The position numbers and the translations under genes are program-made. The notes beneath the pieces were generated by a model. That model was given only the letters and a program-made list of their open reading frames with translations. It did no database searches and was not told the DNA's origin. Shown piece after piece: positions 26,975 through 36,235 of a stretch of 64,000 nucleotides of DNA (its first letter is position 1; every line of letters starts with the position of its first letter). The stretch lies in assembly GCA_947505245.1 (NCBI GenBank), contig CANNIZ010000006.1:1-64000 (forward strand). The letters run 5' to 3'. Origin of the DNA: Pseudomonadota bacterium (GTDB lineage Bacteria; Myxococcota_A; UBA796; GCA-2862545).

Positions 26975-29368
26975 ATGGAACGCATCCGATGGTTCAAGAC
27001 GCTCGGGCTCGGCGACGTGGCGAAGGTCGGCGGAAAGAACGCTTCCCTCGGCGAGATGGTGTCGTCGCTGTCGGCCAGGGGGGTACACGTGCCCGACGGG
27101 TTCGCGACGACGGCGGACGCCTGGCGCGAATTCGTGGCTGCGAACCGCTTGGACGTGCTGATCCGCGAGACGCTGGCCGGGCTCGACGTACACGACGTCG
27201 CGGCTCTCCAATCTTGCGGGCAACGGATCCGCGCGGCGATCCTCCAAGCCCGCCTGCCCGACGCTCTGAACACCGAGCTTCTCACCGCCTACAAACAGCT
27301 GTCTGGAGCGGACACCGACGGGGTGGACGTCGCAGTTCGTTCGAGCGCCACGGCCGAGGACCTGCCCGAGGCGAGCTTCGCAGGTCAGCAGGAGACCTAC
27401 CTGAACGTGCGCGGCGAGCCCGCGCTGCTCGACGCCGTGCGGCGATGTTTCGCGTCGCTGTTCACCGACCGGGCGATCACCTACCGCGCCGAACGCAGCT
27501 ACGATCATCTCGTCGTCGCGCTGTCCGTCGGCGTTCAGCGCATGGTGCGGTCCGACCTCGCCTCCGCCGGCGTGATCTTCACGATCGACACGGAGTCCGG
27601 GTTCCGCGACGTGGTGCTGATCACGGGCTCGTGGGGGCTCGGCGAGAACGTCGTGCAGGGCGCCGTGGTGCCGGACGAATTCCTCGTGTTCAAGCCCACG
27701 CTCGCGCGGGGCTTCCGGCCGATCCTGAAGAAGACGCTGGGCGCGAAGGAGATGCGCCTCGTGTACGACACAGGCGGGGGCAAGCTCACGCGCAACGAGC
27801 GCGTCGCGGATGAACAACGCACGCGGTTCTGCCTCACCGACGACGAGGTGCTCGAGCTCGCGCGCCAGGCGATCCGGATCGAGGAGCACTATTCGGAGCG
27901 AAGCGGCCACCCGACGCCGATGGACATCGAGTGGGCCAAAGACGGCCGCACGGGTGAATTGTTCATCGTACAGGCGCGCCCGGAGACGGTTCAATCGCGG
28001 CTCGGTTCGGTCGCTGAGCGGTACGTGCTCGAGACGAAGGCGGCGCCCATCCTGACCGGCATCGCCGTGGGACAGCGGGTCGCCACCGGAAAGGTACGCA
28101 TCCTCAGGGATGTGAGCGAATTGTCCACGTTCCAGGACGGCGAGATCCTGGTGGCCGAGCGTACGGACCCCGACTGGGAGCCCGTGATGAGGCGCGCTGC
28201 GGCGATCGTCACCGATCACGGAGGCCGCACGTGCCACGCAGCGATCGTGAGCCGCGAGATCGGCGTCCCCGCGCTGGTTGGCACTGGAGACGCGACGACG
28301 CGACTCACCATCGACGCGCCGTACACGGTGACGTGTGCGGACGGTGAGGTTGGAAAGGTCTATGAGGGGCTGCTGCCGTTCCGCGTCGAGGTCATCGAGG
28401 CGTTCACGGGGCCGCGCCCGATCACCCACATCAAAATGAACGTGGGAGATCCAGCCCAGGCGTTCGCGCTTTCGGCGATCCCCAACGACGGCGTCGGCCT
28501 CGCCCGCGAGGAGTTCATCGTCTCGTCGTCGATCGGTATCCACCCGCGCGCGCTGTGCGCCTGGCCCAAGTTGCCCACCGATGTTCGCGCCGAGATCGAT
28601 CGGCGAACCCAGGGGTACGCCGACAAACGCCAGTTCTACATCGAGCGCCTGTCGCAGGGCGTCGGCACGATCGCGGCAGCCTTCTGGCCGAAAGACGTGG
28701 TCGTGCGCCTGTCGGACTTCAAGACCAACGAGTACGCGCACCTCGTCGGTGGAGCGCCGTACGAGCCGTACGAAGAGAACCCGATGATCGGCTTCCGCGG
28801 CGCCTCGCGGTACCACCACCCCGATCAGGCCGAGGTGTTCGCGCTCGAGTGCCGGGCCCTCGCCCGCGTGCGCGACGAGATGGGCCTCACGAACGTACAG
28901 CTCATGGTGCCGTTCTGCCGCACCGTGGCCGAGGGGCATGCGGTGCTCGCCGAGATGGCGAAGAGCGGCCTCGAGCGAGGAAAAAACGGGTTGGAGGTGC
29001 TGGTGATGTGCGAGATCCCGAGCAACGCGATCCTTGCCGAGCAGTTCGGTGAGGTGTTCGACGGGTTCTCGATCGGCAGCAACGACCTCACCCAGCTTGT
29101 CCTCGGCGTGGACCGGGACTCCGAGGTGGTGGCTCCGCTGTTCGACGAGCGCGACCCCGCGGTGTTGTGGATGATCGCCCGCGCGATCGAGGGCGCGCAC
29201 AAGGCCGGGCGAAAGATCGGCATCTGCGGCCAGGCGCCGAGCGATCACCCCGACTTCGCACGGTTCCTCGTCGAGCACGGCATCGACTCGATCTCGCTGT
29301 CGCCCGACGCCGTGCTGCGGACCACGGGAATCGTGCTCGAGGCCGAGGCGGCGCGGAACCAGCGCTGA
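26975..29368 (+). CDS. ppsA: Phosphoenolpyruvate synthase
   Basis: A full-length 797-residue enzyme that makes phosphoenolpyruvate from pyruvate and ATP for gluconeogenesis. The ATP-grasp domain opens with VGGKNASLGEMV and has RSSATAEDLPEASFAGQQET. The swivelling phosphohistidine domain has GGRTCHAAIVSREIGVP (catalytic His). The TIM-barrel C-terminus has MVPFCRT, SIGSNDLTQLVLGVDRD and GICGQAPSD. The start at 26975 follows AGGGGGA; an in-frame ATG at 26936 overlaps the putative sigma-54 promoter and is less likely. It diverges from the TPR gene and is a single-gene unit. Confidence 0.97.
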   Translation: MERIRWFKTLGLGDVAKVGGKNASLGEMVSSLSARGVHVPDGFATTADAWREFVAANRLDVLIRETLAGLDVHDVAALQSCGQRIRAAILQARLPDALNTELLTAYKQLSGADTDGVDVAVRSSATAEDLPEASFAGQQETYLNVRGEPALLDAVRRCFASLFTDRAITYRAERSYDHLVVALSVGVQRMVRSDLASAGVIFTIDTESGFRDVVLITGSWGLGENVVQGAVVPDEFLVFKPTLARGFRPILKKTLGAKEMRLVYDTGGGKLTRNERVADEQRTRFCLTDDEVLELARQAIRIEEHYSERSGHPTPMDIEWAKDGRTGELFIVQARPETVQSRLGSVAERYVLETKAAPILTGIAVGQRVATGKVRILRDVSELSTFQDGEILVAERTDPDWEPVMRRAAAIVTDHGGRTCHAAIVSREIGVPALVGTGDATTRLTIDAPYTVTCADGEVGKVYEGLLPFRVEVIEAFTGPRPITHIKMNVGDPAQAFALSAIPNDGVGLAREEFIVSSSIGIHPRALCAWPKLPTDVRAEIDRRTQGYADKRQFYIERLSQGVGTIAAAFWPKDVVVRLSDFKTNEYAHLVGGAPYEPYEENPMIGFRGASRYHHPDQAEVFALECRALARVRDEMGLTNVQLMVPFCRTVAEGHAVLAEMAKSGLERGKNGLEVLVMCEIPSNAILAEQFGEVFDGFSIGSNDLTQLVLGVDRDSEVVAPLFDERDPAVLWMIARAIEGAHKAGRKIGICGQAPSDHPDFARFLVEHGIDSISLSPDAVLRTTGIVLEAEAARNQR

Positions 29369-30055
29369 CTACTCGGGTTCGATGGAGACGCCGTCCGGGC
29401 GCGCGACATGACACGCGGCACACGCGAGCATCAGGTCCGCGAACGCGGCGGCGCGCTCCTCCCCCTCGGGCACCTTGGCCAACACCTTCGCGGCCCGATT
29501 GACGCGTTCGTCCGCGGCGCGCGCGTGTTCGCGCAAAGGACCCGGCGGGGCCAACGTGCTCGACGCGAACAGCTCCGCGGCCGTCTGCAGTGCAGGGCGC
29601 GACGGCGTGACCAGGCCCGCCCACAGCTCGTCCATCGCACCTGCGTGGCGCTCCATCTCGACACGCAACGCGTCCCCTTCGGGCGGCAGTTCGGGCTCGG
29701 GGACGACGAGGCCCCCACGCGCCTCGTGGCAGGCCGCGCACGCGACGACGACGTCGGCCACGCCCCGCGCGGCAGCGTCGAGGTTCGTCGAGTCTGCCAC
29801 GCGGGTGGCTGCGGCGACGATGGGCGCGTCGTCCTGGTGGTACCGGGCGCGGCCCTTGCGGTCGATCTCCCAGGCCAGCGCCGCGCCGGCCGTCCGCGCT
29901 GCAGCGAGGTCGCCAGCGATGACCGCGTCGCGCGCCTCGACCAGCAGCCTCGGACGTTCGTCGGCGTGCACGGGTGCACTCCCCTGTGCCGACGCGAGCA
30001 CTACGAGAACGGTGAACCCGACCACAGCGACGACGCGTTTCACGGCGGACCTCAC
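29369..30055 (-). CDS. Di-haem c-type cytochrome
   Basis: A 228-residue protein (GTG 30055, overlapping the protease stop in GTGA) with a signal peptide ending near PVHA. It is helical throughout and carries two CAACH haem sites, at 106-110 and 212-216, each at the end of a helical-bundle-like repeat. This gives two similar halves reminiscent of cytochrome c'-type four-helix bundles. It is the last gene of the alpha-2-macroglobulin/subtilase operon, an odd partner whose role there is unclear. Confidence 0.82.
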   Translation of the reverse strand: MRSAVKRVVAVVGFTVLVVLASAQGSAPVHADERPRLLVEARDAVIAGDLAAARTAGAALAWEIDRKGRARYHQDDAPIVAAATRVADSTNLDAAARGVADVVVACAACHEARGGLVVPEPELPPEGDALRVEMERHAGAMDELWAGLVTPSRPALQTAAELFASSTLAPPGPLREHARAADERVNRAAKVLAKVPEGEERAAAFADLMLACAACHVARPDGVSIEPE

Positions 30056-31515
30056 GCCGTGGGTGTTTGCAATCGACGTGCCCGACGGCCGAACCATGGG
30101 AACAACAGGAGTGGCATCACGAGCGGCCGATGGCCGCATGGCGAGGGGGTCTCCGGCGCGGGCAGGCGCACCCGGCCGGCGCCGAACGCAGGATCGGGGC
30201 TCTCGAACGACGCGCCGTCACCCCACGCCCACCCGCGCAGCCTGTCGGCCGCCTCGTAGGGGCCGAGCGACGGGTCTTCCGACATGACGAGGGCGACCGC
30301 GCCCGCGACGGCCGGCGTCGCCGCCGAGGTACCGAAGAACCCCTCGGCGCCGTACGGCGCGACGGTGAGCCCGTCCGGACCGACGAGATCGGGTTTTGCG
30401 CGGCCGTCCGCCGTCGGCCCCTGCGACGAGAACGACTCGACGTCGTTCTGCAGGTAGCCCTGCGCACGCACCGCACCGACCGTGAGCGCGTCCGCGGCCG
30501 AGCCCGGATCGGCCACGCTCCCGTGCGCGTCGCCGCCTTCGATGCGCCCGCTCGTCGCGAGCACGTTCACGCGCAGGCCAACCGTCGAGCCGCGCACGTC
30601 GCGCACCTCGAGGAAGTACCACCCGTCTTCGGGCACCGATCCGAGCCGCTCGAGCGGCGAGCAGCTTTCGCCGAAGGCATCTTGGACGGCGTCGCCGCGG
30701 GCGACGATGTCCCCGTTGGCGTCGTACAACACAGCGTCGAGGTCGGTCAGGCCGCAGGCGCGGAACTGGTCCCAGCTCACGTACGGCCCACCGCCGGAGA
30801 GCTGCATCCACAGGCCGTTGTGGCCGTCGAAGTCCATGCGACCGTCGCCGTCGCCGTCGGTGAACGCGCCCTCCCAGTGTCCCCGCGCGTAGTTTCCGCC
30901 TGCGACGACGAGCAGGACGTCCGCCGCACGGAGCCGCTCCACGAGCTGGTTCACGGGCCCGGTGCCGTCGTAGTAGGACGTGTTGAAGTACGCGATCGAG
31001 AGCGACAACACGTCGATGTCCTCGCGGATCGCCCAGTCGAACGCGTTCTCGAGCGTGGTCATGCCGTTGGTGCGCACCAGGTGGAGCTCGACGTCGGGGG
31101 CCACGCCGCGCACGACCTCAGCGCACCCGACTCCGTGGACGCCATCTTCGAAGCCGAACCGCGCCCGGTTCGTGTCCATCGGCGCGTCACACGACGGCGT
31201 GAACCAGCAGTCGTGCGTGGTGACGTCGCCGAGCTGTTCGGGATCGGCCTCGGCGCCGTACCACTGGACGTCGAGCACCGCGACGCGCACGCCGGCGCCG
31301 GTGAACCCGCGGTCGTGCCAGCCGTCCGCGCCCATCGCCCCGACGCCTTCGATCGCGGAGAACGCGTCGGCGGGCTCCGGGACGGGCTCACGGGAGTGCG
31401 GCACCCCGACCGGCTCTCCGACGACGACCGCGCCCGTGGCGGAGGTCGCGATGGCGCCTGGCGTGTTCGGGTCCTCCACGCGCCACAGGTCCTGGGCATC
31501 CCACGGGTAGCTCAT
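30052..31515 (-). CDS. Subtilisin-like (S8) serine protease
   Basis: A 487-residue protease from ATG 31515, preceded by GAGGG. The catalytic Asp lies in GVRVAVLDVQW (about residue 80), the His in GVHGVGCAEVVRGVAPD, and the Ser in GTSAATPAVAGAVAL near 430. The triad is present although GVHGVG and GTSAATP are variants of HGTHVAG and GTSMATP. There is no obvious signal peptide at the start. The C-terminus has a hydrophobic run followed by Arg residues (PLVMPLLLFPWFGRRARR), like a membrane tail or MYXO-CTERM-type sorting signal. It follows two alpha-2-macroglobulin genes by 11 bp, so a protease and its possible trap are co-expressed. Confidence 0.88.
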   Translation of the reverse strand: MSYPWDAQDLWRVEDPNTPGAIATSATGAVVVGEPVGVPHSREPVPEPADAFSAIEGVGAMGADGWHDRGFTGAGVRVAVLDVQWYGAEADPEQLGDVTTHDCWFTPSCDAPMDTNRARFGFEDGVHGVGCAEVVRGVAPDVELHLVRTNGMTTLENAFDWAIREDIDVLSLSIAYFNTSYYDGTGPVNQLVERLRAADVLLVVAGGNYARGHWEGAFTDGDGDGRMDFDGHNGLWMQLSGGGPYVSWDQFRACGLTDLDAVLYDANGDIVARGDAVQDAFGESCSPLERLGSVPEDGWYFLEVRDVRGSTVGLRVNVLATSGRIEGGDAHGSVADPGSAADALTVGAVRAQGYLQNDVESFSSQGPTADGRAKPDLVGPDGLTVAPYGAEGFFGTSAATPAVAGAVALVMSEDPSLGPYEAADRLRGWAWGDGASFESPDPAFGAGRVRLPAPETPSPCGHRPLVMPLLLFPWFGRRARRLQTPTA

Positions 31516-31526
31516 TTGCGGACCCT

Positions 31527-33896
31527 CTACGGCGCGACGGTCCAGGTGAGCGGCGCGAGCGCGACGCCATTGTCCGCGTCCCCGTCCGGCTCGACCAGGA
31601 GCGGCGATGTGGTGAGCGTGCCCGCGAACGCGGGCCGAACCACGAGCGGCACGGTCATGATCTCGCCGGCCTGGAAGTCGCGCGTGACGAGCCGCACGCG
31701 GTCGGTCTTTACCTCGTAGGAGACGACGCGATCCGACAACGCGGCGAGCGCCTCCTCGTCCACCGACGCGCCGGCTGCGAGCCCCTGCTCGAGCGCCAAC
31801 GACGTACCCGACGGGGCCGCGAGCGTGAACGTGAGCGTGGCGTCTTCGCCCACGCGCATGGCGCTCGACACGAGCTCGACGTCGACGCCGGGCAGGCGCT
31901 CGGTACCGGTCCACGGCACCCATGAGCGCAGCGTGGCCGCGTACGCGAGCCCAGGGACCGGCGGGGAAACGGAGAGCTCAATCGACCCGACGAGGCCCGT
32001 CGTGTTCAGCACCGCGGGCAACTTCGGCTGCGTCGGGTCGAGCTTCTTGCGCGCGACCTCGCGGCCGTCGACGGTCAGGATCACGTCCACCGGCTGATCG
32101 AGCCCGGGCAGCGCAGCGGTTATCGCGTTGAGCACCACCACGTCGGCCGGCCCCGCGCGGAAGCCCCAGGACGCGTCGTACCCGCTCATCAGCTCGCCCA
32201 CGAGGTCGGCGCGCCAGGGCACGTCCGCCGGCAGCGCGAGCACCGTCCACGCGAGCATCTCGGCCTTCGCCGGCACCCAGCCCCACGCGTTGATCGCGTT
32301 CGGCGGCACCACCACCGTCTTGCGCCCGTCTCCAGCGTCGACCGCCGCGTCGACGACGATCTTCTTCAACGCGGCGGCATCATCGCCATCCAGGAGCCCC
32401 GACGCCAACACGACGGCCGCCGTGTACGGGTCGTCGATGTGGCGCAGGTTGCGCGTGATGGCGCCCTTCGCACGGGTGCGCGCGCCCGTCTGGTCGGGCG
32501 ACAACGTGCGCGCAGAGAAGGCGGTTTCGACGAGCACCGCGCGGATCGACCCGCCGCCCACATGCGACCAGGTGCCGTCGGCCCGTTGGCCCTGAACGAC
32601 GGTGCGTTCCATCCGCTGCGCGAGCTCTTCGGCCTGCGGGTGACCCGTCGTGCCGCGGAGCGCCGCGAGGATGTCGGCCGCGGTGCCGGGGGCGGGCGCG
32701 CGCGCGAAGCGAACGACGCGCTGCCACGCGAGGATTCGAAGCCGCCGGACGGCGTCTTCGTCGAGCTCCACCTTGGTGCGCTGCGAAAGGTCCATCATCT
32801 GCTGCGCGAGGGCGAAGCCGTACGCGGCGTCCCACGCGTTGCTGCTCGAGCCCCCGCGCTCGATCTCGGCCTGGAGAACGGCGAGCGGGCCGGCGAACAC
32901 GCGGACCTGCAGCTCCTGCGTGGTCGGGTCGGCCTCCGGCGGCGCAGCCAGCGAAAACGCGACGTGGTCGGCCACGGTGCCGCCGCGGCTCTTCTCCACG
33001 GGACGACCGCGCGGCGACACGGGGATCTCCCGCACGGCCGCGTCCGCACCCGCGAGCACGGCGGTGACGTGCGACGGTCCGGCGCCCGATGCCTGCAGCT
33101 CCACGCGCTGGACGGCGCTGCCGCCGGCAGGCAGGTTCACGCTGCCCGCCGCGCGACCGGTGAGCGCGCCGTCGGACGTGACGTCGATCGCGGTGGAGAG
33201 GGCGTGGTCGGTCGTGTTCGTGACCTGAATCGGCAACTCGACCCGATCCCCCGCGTACAGGAACGCGGGCACGACGGGCTCGACGTACACGTCCATCCGC
33301 GAGTCGAACGTGAGCACATCGCCCGCCTGGGAGCCCGTTCGCGTGTGGGCGAGCGCGAGCACGCGCCAGGTCGTGAGCTGATCGGGGACGCGCACCGGAA
33401 CGGTCGCCACGCCGCTCGCGTCGGTCTCCACGAGCGGACGCCACAGGAACGCCTCCGGGAACCACTGGCGAAGCCGCTCGCCACCGGACTTTCCGTCGTC
33501 GCCGTCGGTCGGCTTCTTGTCCTGCTCGGCGTCCTTCTCTTTGAAGTCGGCCTTCTTCGCGTACGAGATCGACCCGGACGGCATGGACGCAGCGCCGAGG
33601 CCGCCGAGGCCGCCGCCAAAGCCGCCGCCGCCCTCTCCGGAGCCCCGCCCGCCCATCAGGCCCTCCTCCATCGGCGCAGGCTCGGCGTCCATCTCGTACG
33701 CGCGATCGGCGACGGCCGACGGCGCGGACATCTGCCAGTTCGCCGACTCCGGGGCCGCCGAGCCGCCCACCATGGAGAGCGAGGCGAACCCTCCGACCAG
33801 CACTGCCCCAAAGATCATCGCCGTGCCGAACGCCGCGATGAAGCCGTACGACGCGAGCGCGTACAGCACAAACGAGCCGAAACGCTCCCGGTTCAT
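31527..33896 (-). CDS. Alpha-2-macroglobulin C-terminal half, copy 2
   Basis: A 789-residue protein with an N-terminal membrane helix (about 10-45), a Gly-rich linker, then the A2M domain beginning ERLRQWFPEAFLW and continuing VPVRVPDQLTTWRVLALAH. The alpha/alpha-toroid (TED-like) region follows at about 340-560, then a beta-domain end. No CGEQ thioester motif is present. It is a close paralogue of the upstream gene (same motifs in the same order, long identical runs), so the pair is a tandem duplication. ATG 33896 overlaps the previous stop. Expected to sit in the inner membrane, facing the periplasm. Confidence 0.85.
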   Translation of the reverse strand: MNRERFGSFVLYALASYGFIAAFGTAMIFGAVLVGGFASLSMVGGSAAPESANWQMSAPSAVADRAYEMDAEPAPMEEGLMGGRGSGEGGGGFGGGLGGLGAASMPSGSISYAKKADFKEKDAEQDKKPTDGDDGKSGGERLRQWFPEAFLWRPLVETDASGVATVPVRVPDQLTTWRVLALAHTRTGSQAGDVLTFDSRMDVYVEPVVPAFLYAGDRVELPIQVTNTTDHALSTAIDVTSDGALTGRAAGSVNLPAGGSAVQRVELQASGAGPSHVTAVLAGADAAVREIPVSPRGRPVEKSRGGTVADHVAFSLAAPPEADPTTQELQVRVFAGPLAVLQAEIERGGSSSNAWDAAYGFALAQQMMDLSQRTKVELDEDAVRRLRILAWQRVVRFARAPAPGTAADILAALRGTTGHPQAEELAQRMERTVVQGQRADGTWSHVGGGSIRAVLVETAFSARTLSPDQTGARTRAKGAITRNLRHIDDPYTAAVVLASGLLDGDDAAALKKIVVDAAVDAGDGRKTVVVPPNAINAWGWVPAKAEMLAWTVLALPADVPWRADLVGELMSGYDASWGFRAGPADVVVLNAITAALPGLDQPVDVILTVDGREVARKKLDPTQPKLPAVLNTTGLVGSIELSVSPPVPGLAYAATLRSWVPWTGTERLPGVDVELVSSAMRVGEDATLTFTLAAPSGTSLALEQGLAAGASVDEEALAALSDRVVSYEVKTDRVRLVTRDFQAGEIMTVPLVVRPAFAGTLTTSPLLVEPDGDADNGVALAPLTWTVAP

Positions 33897-36235
33897 GGCG
33901 ACACCACCCAGGCGATCGGCGCAATTTCGACGCGTTGATCGGCGTCTCCACCGGTCTCGATCGCGAGCGGCACGGTGGTGAGGTCGCCCGCAAACGCAGG
34001 CCGCACGAGGATCGGGACGTTCATGATCTCTCCGGCCTGGAACGCACGCGTGACAAGGTGAACGCGATCGCTCAAAACGTCGTAGGACGTGATCCGGTCG
34101 GAGATCGCGTCGAGGCCGGCCTCATCGACCGTCGCACCCGCGGCGAGCCCCTGCTCGATCTCCAACGAAACCCCCGACGGGGCCGCGAGCGTCAGCGTGA
34201 TCGCGCTGTCCTGGCCGACCGCCATCGGCGCCGCGACGACCTCGACGTCGACACCCGGAGCACGCTCGGAGCCGCTCCACGGGACCCACGACCGCAGCGT
34301 GGCGACGTACGCGAGCCCCGGGACGGGCGGCGAGACGGTGACGTCGATCGTGCCCACGGCGCCCTTCGCGTCGAGCACAGCGGGCAGCTTTGGCTGCGAG
34401 GGATCGAGCTTCTTGCGGTCGACCTCGACGCCGTCCACCGTCAACACCACGTCGACGGGCTTGTCGAGGCCGGGCAGCGCGTTCGACACCGCCTCGAGCG
34501 CGAGCACGTCGGCCGAACCGGCTCCGAAGCCCCACGTCGCGTTGTACCCGCTCATCAGCTCGGCGACGAGGTCACCGCGCCAGGCGGCGTCCGCCGGCAA
34601 CGCGAGCACCGTCCACGCGAGCATCTCGGCGCGCGACGGCGTCTGCCCCCACACGTTCACGGCGCCGCCAGGCACGGCCACCGTCTTGCGCCCGTCCCCG
34701 GCGTCCACCGCGGCGTCGTCCACGAGCTTCCGCAGCCGCGCAGAGTCGTCCCCGTCGAGCAGGCCCGACGCGAGCACGACAGCCGCCGTGTACGCGTCCT
34801 CCACGTGCCGCGCGTTGCGCAACAGGGCGCCCTTCGCCTTCGTGCGCGCGCCCGTCGCGTCGGCCGACAACGTACGCGCCGAGAACGCGGTGTCCGTCAA
34901 CACCCGGTTGATCGAGCCGCTGCCGGTGCGGGACCACGTGCCGTCCGCGCGCTGCCCCTGAATCACCGCGCGCTCGAGGCGCGCCGCGAGCTCTTCGGCC
35001 TGCGGGTAGCCGGTGGTCCCGCGCACGGCCGCGAGCAGATCCGAGGCGGTGCCCGTGTCCGGGGAGCGGGCGTGGAACACGACGCGCTGCCACGCGAGGA
35101 TCTTCAGCCGGCGGACCTGGTCGGCGTCGACCTCGATCGACGCGCGCGCAGCGAGCTCGGTGAGGTGCGTGGCGATCGCGAAGCCGTAGGCCGAAGCCGC
35201 TGGCGTCGCGCCGCTGCCGCCGCGCTCGACCTCGCTCGTCAGCACCGCGAGGGGGCCGGGGAACACGCGAACCTCGAGCTCCTGGGTGGACAGGTCGGCG
35301 CCTGCGGGCCCGGAGATCGCGAACGTGGCGTGGTCGGAGACCGTGCCGCCGCGCGCCTTCTGCTCGGGTCGCCCGCGAGGCAGCACCGGGATCTCCCGCT
35401 GCGCCGCGTCGGCGCCCTCGAGCACCGCGGTCACGTGGGAAAGACCAGCGCCCTCTGCGAACAGGGTGACGCGCTGCACGGCGCTGCCTCCTGCGGCGAG
35501 CGTGACGGTGCCCGCCGCCTGCCCGGTGAGCGCCCCGTCCGAAGACACGGAGATTCCCGTGCGCACGTCGCGGCTCGTGGTGTTCATCACCTGAATCGGC
35601 AACTCCACGCGATCACCGGCGTAGAGGAAGGCCGGTACGACGGGGTCGACGTACAGGTCGAGCCGCGAGTCGAACGTGGCGACATCTCCAGCCTGCGAGC
35701 CGCCGCGGGTATGGGCGAGCGCGAGCACGCGCCAGGTGGTGAGCTGATCGGGCACGCGCACGGGCACGACCGTGACGCCGGACGCATCCGTCTCCACGAG
35801 CGGACGCCACAGGAAGGCCTCCGGGAACCACTGCCGGAGGCGCTCCCCACCGCCCGCGTCTGCGGGCTCCTCGGGCGGCGGCGGAGGGGATGACGGCATC
35901 GCCGTCACGGCGGGCGCGAACATCACGATCCCCTCGGCCATGACCTCGTTTGCGTCCTTGCCGCCCACGGCGCCGGGGCCGCGGGAGCGCGAAGGCGCGT
36001 CAGTCGGCTTGGGCTTCGCCATCACGCTCTTGCTCGTCGATACCTCGGCCTCGTCATACCGACCCCGCTCCTCTTTATCCTCGAGGTCATCGAAGCTCCC
36101 CTTGCTCATGGACCGGCTCCCCATCATCGTCATCGGCACCGCCAACACGACGAGTCCGAGCAGCCCCACGCTGGTGACCGCGCCCCAGGCGGAGAGCCCG
36201 TACAACAGCACGTTCCCGGCCTGCTTGCGGTCCAT
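33893..36235 (-). CDS. Alpha-2-macroglobulin C-terminal half, copy 1
   Basis: A 780-residue protein with a membrane helix at about 9-38, a charged and Pro-rich linker, and the same A2M block as copy 2 (ERLRQWFPEAFLW, DQLTTWRVLALAH, GDRVELPIQVMNTTS). The toroid and receptor-like end follow. It lacks a CGEQ thioester. Its linker differs from that of copy 2 (a PPPPPEEP stretch instead of Gly-rich), whereas the domains match closely. Start and stop overlap the neighbours by 1 and 4 bp. Together with the gene at 36235-39333 it reconstitutes the two halves of a full macroglobulin. Confidence 0.85.
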   Translation of the reverse strand: MDRKQAGNVLLYGLSAWGAVTSVGLLGLVVLAVPMTMMGSRSMSKGSFDDLEDKEERGRYDEAEVSTSKSVMAKPKPTDAPSRSRGPGAVGGKDANEVMAEGIVMFAPAVTAMPSSPPPPPEEPADAGGGERLRQWFPEAFLWRPLVETDASGVTVVPVRVPDQLTTWRVLALAHTRGGSQAGDVATFDSRLDLYVDPVVPAFLYAGDRVELPIQVMNTTSRDVRTGISVSSDGALTGQAAGTVTLAAGGSAVQRVTLFAEGAGLSHVTAVLEGADAAQREIPVLPRGRPEQKARGGTVSDHATFAISGPAGADLSTQELEVRVFPGPLAVLTSEVERGGSGATPAASAYGFAIATHLTELAARASIEVDADQVRRLKILAWQRVVFHARSPDTGTASDLLAAVRGTTGYPQAEELAARLERAVIQGQRADGTWSRTGSGSINRVLTDTAFSARTLSADATGARTKAKGALLRNARHVEDAYTAAVVLASGLLDGDDSARLRKLVDDAAVDAGDGRKTVAVPGGAVNVWGQTPSRAEMLAWTVLALPADAAWRGDLVAELMSGYNATWGFGAGSADVLALEAVSNALPGLDKPVDVVLTVDGVEVDRKKLDPSQPKLPAVLDAKGAVGTIDVTVSPPVPGLAYVATLRSWVPWSGSERAPGVDVEVVAAPMAVGQDSAITLTLAAPSGVSLEIEQGLAAGATVDEAGLDAISDRITSYDVLSDRVHLVTRAFQAGEIMNVPILVRPAFAGDLTTVPLAIETGGDADQRVEIAPIAWVVSP

